From Elephas maximus indicus (taxonomy: Eukaryota; Chordata; Mammalia; Proboscidea; Elephantidae), in NCBI RefSeq assembly GCF_024166365.1, contig NC_064825.1:107212480-107276479 (forward strand): DNA of 64,000 nucleotides, written 5' to 3'. The notes under the pieces were generated by a model. The model was not told where the DNA came from and did no database searches. It saw only the letters and a program-made list of their open reading frames with translations. Every line of letters begins with the position of its first letter. The stretch's first letter is position 1. The position numbers and the translations under genes are program-made. Positions 58,391 through 64,000 of the stretch are shown here, in pieces.

Positions 58391-58549
58391 AAAAATTTGC
58401 CTTCAAGTCGATTCCAACTCATAACGACCCTATAGGAGAGTAGGACCGCCCCAAAGGGTTTCCAAGGAGCAGCTGGTTGATTCAAAATTCAAACTGCCAT
58501 CCTTCGATTAGCAGCAAAGCTCTTAATCACTGTGCCACCAGGGCTCCCT
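58391..58549 (-). mobile_element. AfroSINE
   Basis: Reverse-orientation copy flanked by TGTCAGGAAAA and TGTCAGAAAA. Core AAGTCGATTCCAACTCATAA, head TGTGCCACCAGGGCTCCC. Confidence 0.9.
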
Positions 58550-59336
58550 GTCAGAAAAGCTACTGTAGTTAAACAGGTAATCAGAAAATTAAGTATGAAA
58601 TCATAACATCACAGTTATTAGTAAGATTACAGATTTAGGAATAGATTTAATTTGGAGTATTATTTAATACAATAATTTTCTCTACATGTAGCTTATATTT
58701 GCTATATGATTACATATGTATATATAATCATATATATATATGATTTAAGGCTACATTGCGCTGACAAAAAAGAGATACTATGACCTCAAAATAAACACAT
58801 TTCATATAAAAGAAATACAGGTAGTCTGCAACTTATAACGTATTTTAGTTAAGACAGACTGCATCTATGACCATCCATTTTTTAACGTACATTTTATTAA
58901 TAGTAATATATACTACATAAATACTGCAGGGTATAATTTATAGATGATATAATTCTCAGATATTCATTCACAGATATTCAATTTTATGATTTACTGTTCA
59001 AAACACTGCCATATAGATCTAATTTTCTAAATTAAATCTGGGGCTTCAGTTTGAAAACTAAACGCTGATACCTTTGCTAAAGTTGATAGGCAGATTCTGG
59101 AAGCAGTGAGATGTTACAGCAAAATGTATGAAGAAAAAAAGAAATGCACCATACAAACAACTCTAATTTTCTGACCAGACATGCCATCCACAGTCCCAGG
59201 GACAATCCAGGTGAACCAGAACTTCCACATGTAGAGTTACTACTGCAAATGACAAAATGTGAACATTGACAGGTTTTCTCCATTGCAGAGTAAACTATTA
59301 TGATTTGTGTATTTTTTATATATGTATGTATGTATT
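58550..59336. other. Unique DNA, no feature recognised
   Basis: AT-rich; includes an imperfect TA-rich palindromic patch at 58,700-58,745. No gene recognised. Confidence 0.5.
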
Positions 59337-59505
59337 GGAGACCGGGTGTCATAGTGGTTAAGAGCTTGGTTGCTAACCAAAAGGTCAGCATTTTGAATTC
59401 ACCAGCCGCTCCTTGGAAGCCCTATGAGCCAGTTCTACTCTGTCATATAGGGTTGCTATGAGTCGGAATGAACTTGGTGACCAAGGGTTTGGTTGTTTTT
59501 TTGCT
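59337..59505 (+). mobile_element. AfroSINE (cluster member 1)
   Basis: Head GGAGACCGGGTGTCATAGTG, core GCTATGAGTCGGAATGAACT. First of five SINEs in about 1.1 kb. Confidence 0.9.
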
Positions 59506-59523
59506 TTTTTTAAAAATACATTA

Positions 59524-59738
59524 GGAGACCTGGTGGTGCAATGGTTATAGCACTCAACTGCTAAACAAAAATTGCCCGTTTGAACCCATCAGCCTCTCCA
59601 TGGAAGAAATACGCAGCAGCCTGCTTTCATAAAGATATACAGCCTTAGAAACACTTTGGAGCAGTTCTACCTTGTCCTATATTGTCACTATGAGTTGAAA
59701 TCGACTTGACAGCAATAGTTTTGGTTGGGTGTTTTGGT
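59524..59738 (+). mobile_element. AfroSINE (cluster member 2, longer body)
   Basis: Head GGAGACCTGGTGGTGCAATG. It has the extra internal segment with CTTTCATAAAGATATACAGC found in the longer, older-looking SINE subtype (also at 5,119 and 14,243). Core CTATGAGTTGAAATCGACTT. Confidence 0.9.
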
Positions 59739-59756
59739 TCACTCAATATAAAACTC

Positions 59757-59918
59757 AAAAAACCAAACCCACTGCCATCAAATCAATTCTAACTCATATG
59801 GACCTTATAGAACAGAGTAGAACTGGCCTCTAGGGTTTTCAAGGAACTGATGGTCATTTGAACTGCCAACATTTTGATTAGCAGATGAGCCCTTAACCAC
59901 TAAGCCACTAGAGCTCCA
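59757..59918 (-). mobile_element. AfroSINE (cluster member 3)
   Basis: Reverse-orientation copy: AACCAAACCCACTGCCATCA to TAAGCCACTAGAGCTCC. Confidence 0.9.
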
Positions 59919-60003
59919 TTCATTATACGTGTTTATTTATTAAGCCAAACTTCAAGAATCAATACCCCATTAAATTTATATTTTACTTTATTATTTAGGA
60001 AAT

Positions 60004-60170
60004 AAACTCTGGTGGCACAGTGGTTAAGAGCTTGGCTGCTGACTAAAAGTTCAGCAGTTTGAATCCACCAGCCACTCCTCGGGAACCCTACAGGGCAGTT
60101 CTATTCTGTGCTATAGGGTCACTATGAGTTGGAATTGACTCAATGGCAACACGTTTGGTTTGGTTTTGGT
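60004..60170 (+). mobile_element. AfroSINE (cluster member 4)
   Basis: Head CTCTGGTGGCACAGTGG, core CTATGAGTTGGAATTGACTC, tail TTTGGTTTGGTTTTGG. Confidence 0.9.
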
Positions 60171-60268
60171 TATTTCAGAAATAGCACAATTCTTAAAATC
60201 CTATCACTCAGAAGAAAGGAATAAATTGAAGAATGTGATAAAGCATTAATAGGCAAAATACATACTAA

Positions 60269-60435
60269 AGGAAACCCTAGTGGCATAGTGGTTAAGAGCT
60301 AAGGCTGCTAACCAAAAGGAAGGCAGTTTGAACCCACCAGGCACTCCTTGGAAACCCTATGGGGCAGTTCTACTCTGTCTTATAGGGTTGCTATGAGTCG
60401 GAATCGACTTGAAGGCAATGTGTTTGGTTTTGGTA
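60269..60435 (+). mobile_element. AfroSINE (cluster member 5)
   Basis: Head GGAAACCCTAGTGGCATAGT, core GCTATGAGTCGGAATCGACT, tail GTTTGGTTTTGG. Well preserved. Ends just before a perfect hairpin and the RTE at 60,490. Confidence 0.92.
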
Positions 60436-60440
60436 TTTTT

Positions 60441-60490
60441 ATACATATTAAATAGTCGATACATGCATTTATCAACTATTTAATATGTAT
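60441..60490. repeat. Perfect 16-bp inverted repeat (hairpin) at a SINE/RTE junction
   Basis: ATACATATTAAATAGT (60,441-60,456) is exactly complementary to ACTATTTAATATGTAT (60,475-60,490), with an 18-base loop. It occupies precisely the gap between the SINE tail and the first RTE bases. Confidence 0.85.
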
Positions 60491-63402
60491 ATTTGGTGGA
60501 TGGAGTAAAGCTTTCAGGACCTTCATTTGCTGATGTGGCACAACTCAAAATGAGAAGAAACAACTGCAAACTTCCATTAATAATCAGAACCTGGAATGTA
60601 TGAAGTATGAATCTAGGAAAATTGGAAATCATCAAAAGTGAAATGGAACACATAAACATCAATATCCTAGGCATAAGTGAGCTGAAATGGACTGGTATTG
60701 GCCATTTTGAATTAGGCAATCATATAGCCTACTATGCTGGGAAAGACAACTTGAAGAGGAATGGTGTTGCATTCATCATCAAAAGAACATTTCAAGATCT
60801 ATCCTGAAGTACAACGCTGTCAGTGATAGGATAATATCCATACGGCTACAATGAAAACCAATTAATACAACTATTATTCAAATTTATGCATCATCATTAG
60901 GGCCAAATATGAAGAAATAGAAGATTTTTATCAGCTGTTGCAGTCTGAAATTGATTGAACATGCAATCAAGATGCATTGATAATTACTGGCAATTGGAAT
61001 GCAAAAGCTGGAAACAAAGACGAAGGATCGGTAGTTGGAAACTATGACCTTGGTGATAGAAACAATGCCAGAGATTGAATGATAGAATTTTGCAAGACCA
61101 ACGACTTCTTTATTACAAATACCTTTTTTCACCAACACGAACGGTGACTATACGCATGGACCTCATCAGATGGAACACACAGAAATCAAATTGCCTACAT
61201 CTGTGGAAAGAGGCAATGGAAAAGCTCAATATCATCAGTCAGAACAAGGCCATGGGCCGACTGTGGAACAGACCATCAATTGCTCATACGGGCGTTCAAG
61301 CTGAAACTGAAGAAAATCAGAACAAGTCCATGAGAGCCAAAATAAGACCTTGAGTATATTCCACCTGAGTTTAGAGACCATCTGAAGAATAGATTCGATC
61401 CATTGAACACTAGTGACCGAACACCAGATGAGTTGTGGAATGACATCAAGGAGATCATACATGAAGAAAGCAAGAGGTCATTGAAAAGAAAGGAAAGGAA
61501 AAAAAAGACCAAGATGGATGTCAGAGGAGACTCTCAAACTTGCTCTCAAACGTCAAGCAGCTAAAGCAAAAGGATGAAATGATGAAGTAAAAGAACTGAT
61601 AGAAGATTACAGAGGGTGGCTCGAGAAGACAAAGTAAAGTATTATAATGACATGTGCAAAGAGCTGGAGATGGAAAACCAAAAGGGAAGAACACCGTCGG
61701 CATTTCTCAAGCTGAAAGAACTGAAGAAAAATTCAAACCTCAAGTTGCAATAGTGAAGGATTCCATGGGGAAAATATTAAACAACGCAGAAAGAATCAAA
61801 AGAAGATGGAAAGAATACACAGAGTCATTACACTAAAAAGGATTAGTCGATGCTCAAACATTTCAAAAGATAGCATATGATCAGGAATCAATGGTACTGA
61901 AGGAAGAAGTGCAAGCTGTACTGAAGGTGTTGGAAAAAACAAGGCTCCAGGAATTGATGGGATACCAACTGAGATGTTTCAACAAACAGATGCAGCGCTG
62001 GAGGTGTTCACTCGTCTGTGCCAAGAAATATGGAAGACAGCTTCCTGGCCAATATTTATGTCTATTCCCAAGAAAGGTGATCCAACCAAACGTGGAAATT
62101 ATAGGACAGTATCATTAATATCACACTCAAGCAAAATTTTGCTGAAGATTATTCAGAAACAGCTGCGGCAGTAGTATATCGACAGGGAACCACCAGAAAT
62201 TCAGGCTGGTTTCAGAAGAGGACGTGGAACCAGGGATATCATTGCTGATGTCAGATGGATCCTGGCTGAAAGCAGAGAATAGCAGAAGGATGTTTACCTG
62301 TGTTTTATTGACTCTGCAAAGGCATTTGACTGCATGGATCATAACAAATTATGGATAACATTGTGAAGAATGGGAATTCCAGAACACTTAATTGTGCTTA
62401 TTAGGAACCTCTACATAGAATAAGAGGCAAATGTTCAGACAGAACAAGGGGAAACTGATTGGTTTAAAGTCAGGAAAGGTGTGAGTCAGGGTTACATTCT
62501 TTCACCATGCCTATTCAATCTGTATGCTGAGAAAATAATACCAGAAGCTGGGCTATATGAAGAACAATGGGGCATCAAGATTGGAGCAAGGCTCATTAAC
62601 AACCTGCATTATGCAGAAGGCACAACCTTACTTGCTGAAATTGAAAAGGACTTGAAGCACTTTCTAATGAAGATCAAAGACCACAGCCTTCAGTATGGAT
62701 TGCACCTCAGCATAAAGAAAACAAAAATCCTCACAACTGGACCAATGAGCAGCATCATGATAAACAGAGAAAAGATTGAAGTTATCAGGGATTTCATTTT
62801 ATTTGGATCCACAATCAGCACCCATGGAAGCAGCGGTCAAGAAATCAAAAGATGCATTGCATTGGGCAAATCTGCTGCAAAGGACCTCTTAAAGTGTTGA
62901 AGAGCAAAGATGTCACCTTGAAGACTAAGGTGCACCTGACCCAAGCCATGGTATTTTCAGTTGCATCATATGCATGTGAAAGCTGGACAATGAATAAAGA
63001 AGACCGAAGAAAAATTGACGCCTTTGAATTGTGGTGCTGGCGAAGAATACCGAACATACCATGGACTGCCAAAAGAAGGAATAAATCTGTCTTAGAAGAA
63101 GTACAACCAGAATGCTCCTTAGAAGCAAGGATGGCAAAACTGGGTCTTACAAAGTTTGGACATGTTCTCAGAAGGGATCAGTCCCTGGAGAAGGACATCA
63201 TGCTTATCAAAGTGTAGGGTCAGGGGAAAAGAAGAAGACCCTCAACGAGTCGGATTGACACAGTGGCTGCAACAATGAGCTCAAGCATAACAATGATTGT
63301 AAGGATGGCACAGGACCGGGCAGTATTTCGTTCTGTTGTGCCTAGGGTTGCTATGAGTTGGAACCGGCTCGATGGCACCTAACAACAACAACAGCAACAA
63401 CA
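60490..63402 (+). mobile_element. RTE (BovB-like) LINE, about 2.9 kb, slightly 5'-truncated
   Basis: It starts inside the RTE leader (GTGGATGGAGTAAAGCTTTC) and runs to GGCACCTAACAACAACAACA. Coding order as in the copy at 48-51 kb but on the plus strand: MNLGKLEIIKSEMEHININI (60,607), GFRRGRGTRDIIADVRWILA (about 62,210), MSQGYILSPCLFNLYAEKII (62,481) and MHCIGQICCKGPLKVLKSKD (62,852). Many stops and frame changes. The catalytic YADD is YAEG here. Confidence 0.92.
62481..63217 (+). pseudogene. RTE reverse transcriptase remnant
   Basis: Frame 62,481-62,900 covers the palm region: SQGYILSPCLFNLYAEKII, then NNLHYAEGTTLLAEIEKDLK, where the canonical YADD has become YAEG, and SIKKTKILTTGPMSSIM. A second frame from 62,852 covers the thumb and C-terminal region with ACESWTMNKEDRRKIDAFEL and WCWRRIPNIPWTAKRRNKS. 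Inactive. Confidence 0.85.
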
Positions 63403-64000
63403 TATGCACTTATAATATTTTTTATTGAGGCAAAACTGAAAAAATATAAAATTAATCATTTAAAAGTACCTATTCAGTGGCTTTCAGTCTATTCACAATG
63501 CTGTGCAGCCATCACTTTATCTAGCTCCAAAATATTTCCACCACCCCTAGACACGACTCTCTATGGATTAAGAAATGTCTCCTCAACCTCTCTAACCCCA
63601 CTCAGCCCCTGACAACCACTAATCTGCTTCCTATGGGTTTTCCTATTCTGGTTAGTTAATATAAGTGAAAACATTGAATATGTGACCTATTGTTGCTAGC
63701 TTCTCTCACATGGCATGAGTCTCCCAGGTTGATACACATCATAGCAAGTATCAGTGCTTCATTTTTTTATGACTGAATAATATTTCATTGCAGACCTTTG
63801 GTTAGTAGTCGTGTTCTTAATCACTGTACCACCAGGATTCCATTTTGTTGCATGGATATGCCTTTTTTTTTTTTTTAATCTGTTTACCTGTTGATGGTCA
63901 TTTGGGTTGTTTTTACTTGTTTCGCTGTTGTGACTACTGCTGCTATGAACATTTGTGGACAAGAATTTGTTTGAATACCTGTTCTCAATTCTTTTAGGCG
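63403..64000 (-). mobile_element. Old L1 3' end (continues past the window)
   Basis: Reverse strand of an old mammalian L1 3'UTR and ORF2 end: TTTATTGAGGCAAAACTG, GCTGTGCAGCCATCACTT, TGACTGAATAATATTTCATTG and GTTTACCTGTTGATGGTCAT. A short reverse AfroSINE fragment is embedded at about 63,790-63,842 (CCTTTGGTTAGTAGTCGTG to CACTGTACCACCAGGATTCC). Confidence 0.82.
63790..63842 (-). mobile_element. AfroSINE head fragment
   Basis: Only the tRNA-like head of a reverse-orientation SINE (TTAATCACTGTACCACCAGG) is present, inserted in the old L1 between TTTCATTGCA and a second ATTTTGTTGCA. Confidence 0.7.

Noticed and set aside
58700-58745. TA-rich palindrome as a cruciform or origin
   Set aside because: Imperfect and typical of AT-rich simple sequence; no supporting context.
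1-64000. Endogenous retrovirus, LTR or other virus-derived element
   Set aside because: No paired LTRs, primer-binding site, or gag/pol/env-like protein was recognised; all reverse transcriptase sequence is of L1 or RTE type.
1-64000. CRISPR arrays, operons or prokaryotic signals
   Set aside because: Repeats are dispersed SINEs and LINEs with spliced-gene context; the sequence is clearly mammalian.

Overview
The window looks like nuclear DNA of an afrotherian mammal, most likely an elephant or another paenungulate. The main evidence is about two dozen tRNA-headed SINEs with the AfroSINE layout (tRNA-like head with a GTTCGAACCC-type B box, then the CTATGAGTCGGAATCGACT core and a GGTTTTGGTTTT tail), together with BovB-like RTE LINEs and afrotherian-type L1s. 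Species assignment is inference; no search was run.

The only host protein genes I can support are olfactory receptors (ORs). There are five near-complete single-exon class II OR reading frames: two OR8K5-like (2,772-3,695 minus; 55,830-56,780 plus) and three OR5J2-like (16,214-17,152 plus; 32,918-33,856 minus; 42,577-43,515 minus). There is also one short OR relic near 23.9 kb. In human, OR8K5 and OR5J2 are neighbours in the chromosome 11q OR cluster, so this is probably the orthologous neighbourhood. No other host gene, RNA gene, CRISPR array or retroviral/LTR element was recognised.

The main structure is a large, old inverted duplication. The left arm (about 2.39-19.96 kb) carries OR8K5-like(-) ... 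OR5J2-like(+). The right arm (about 39.86-57.15 kb) carries the same block in mirror image, OR5J2-like(-) ... OR8K5-like(+). Intergenic DNA, five SINEs, an old L1 and a CA/GT microsatellite are shared between the arms. A spacer of about 19.9 kb separates them and holds a third OR5J2-like gene, the OR relic, an almost complete 8.2 kb L1 with tandem 5' monomers, two L1 3' fragments and RTE pieces. Since duplication the arms have gained different insertions (L1 and four cleanly datable AfroSINEs on the left, RTEs on the right) and suffered different deletions.

Gene state differs among copies. Both OR8K5-like genes and the left-arm OR5J2-like gene look translatable and keep the family motifs. The spacer and right-arm OR5J2-like copies keep full-length frames but have lost residues normally needed by an OR, and the right-arm copy has GTG where the ATG should be. 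Layout: 1-2.39 kb L1 3' part; 2.39-19.96 left arm (with a 4.6 kb L1 at 7.37-11.97); 19.97-39.86 spacer; 39.86-57.15 right arm (with RTEs at 46.6-51.35); 57.15-60.44 unique DNA with AfroSINEs; 60.49-63.40 RTE; 63.40-64.0 old L1 3' end.
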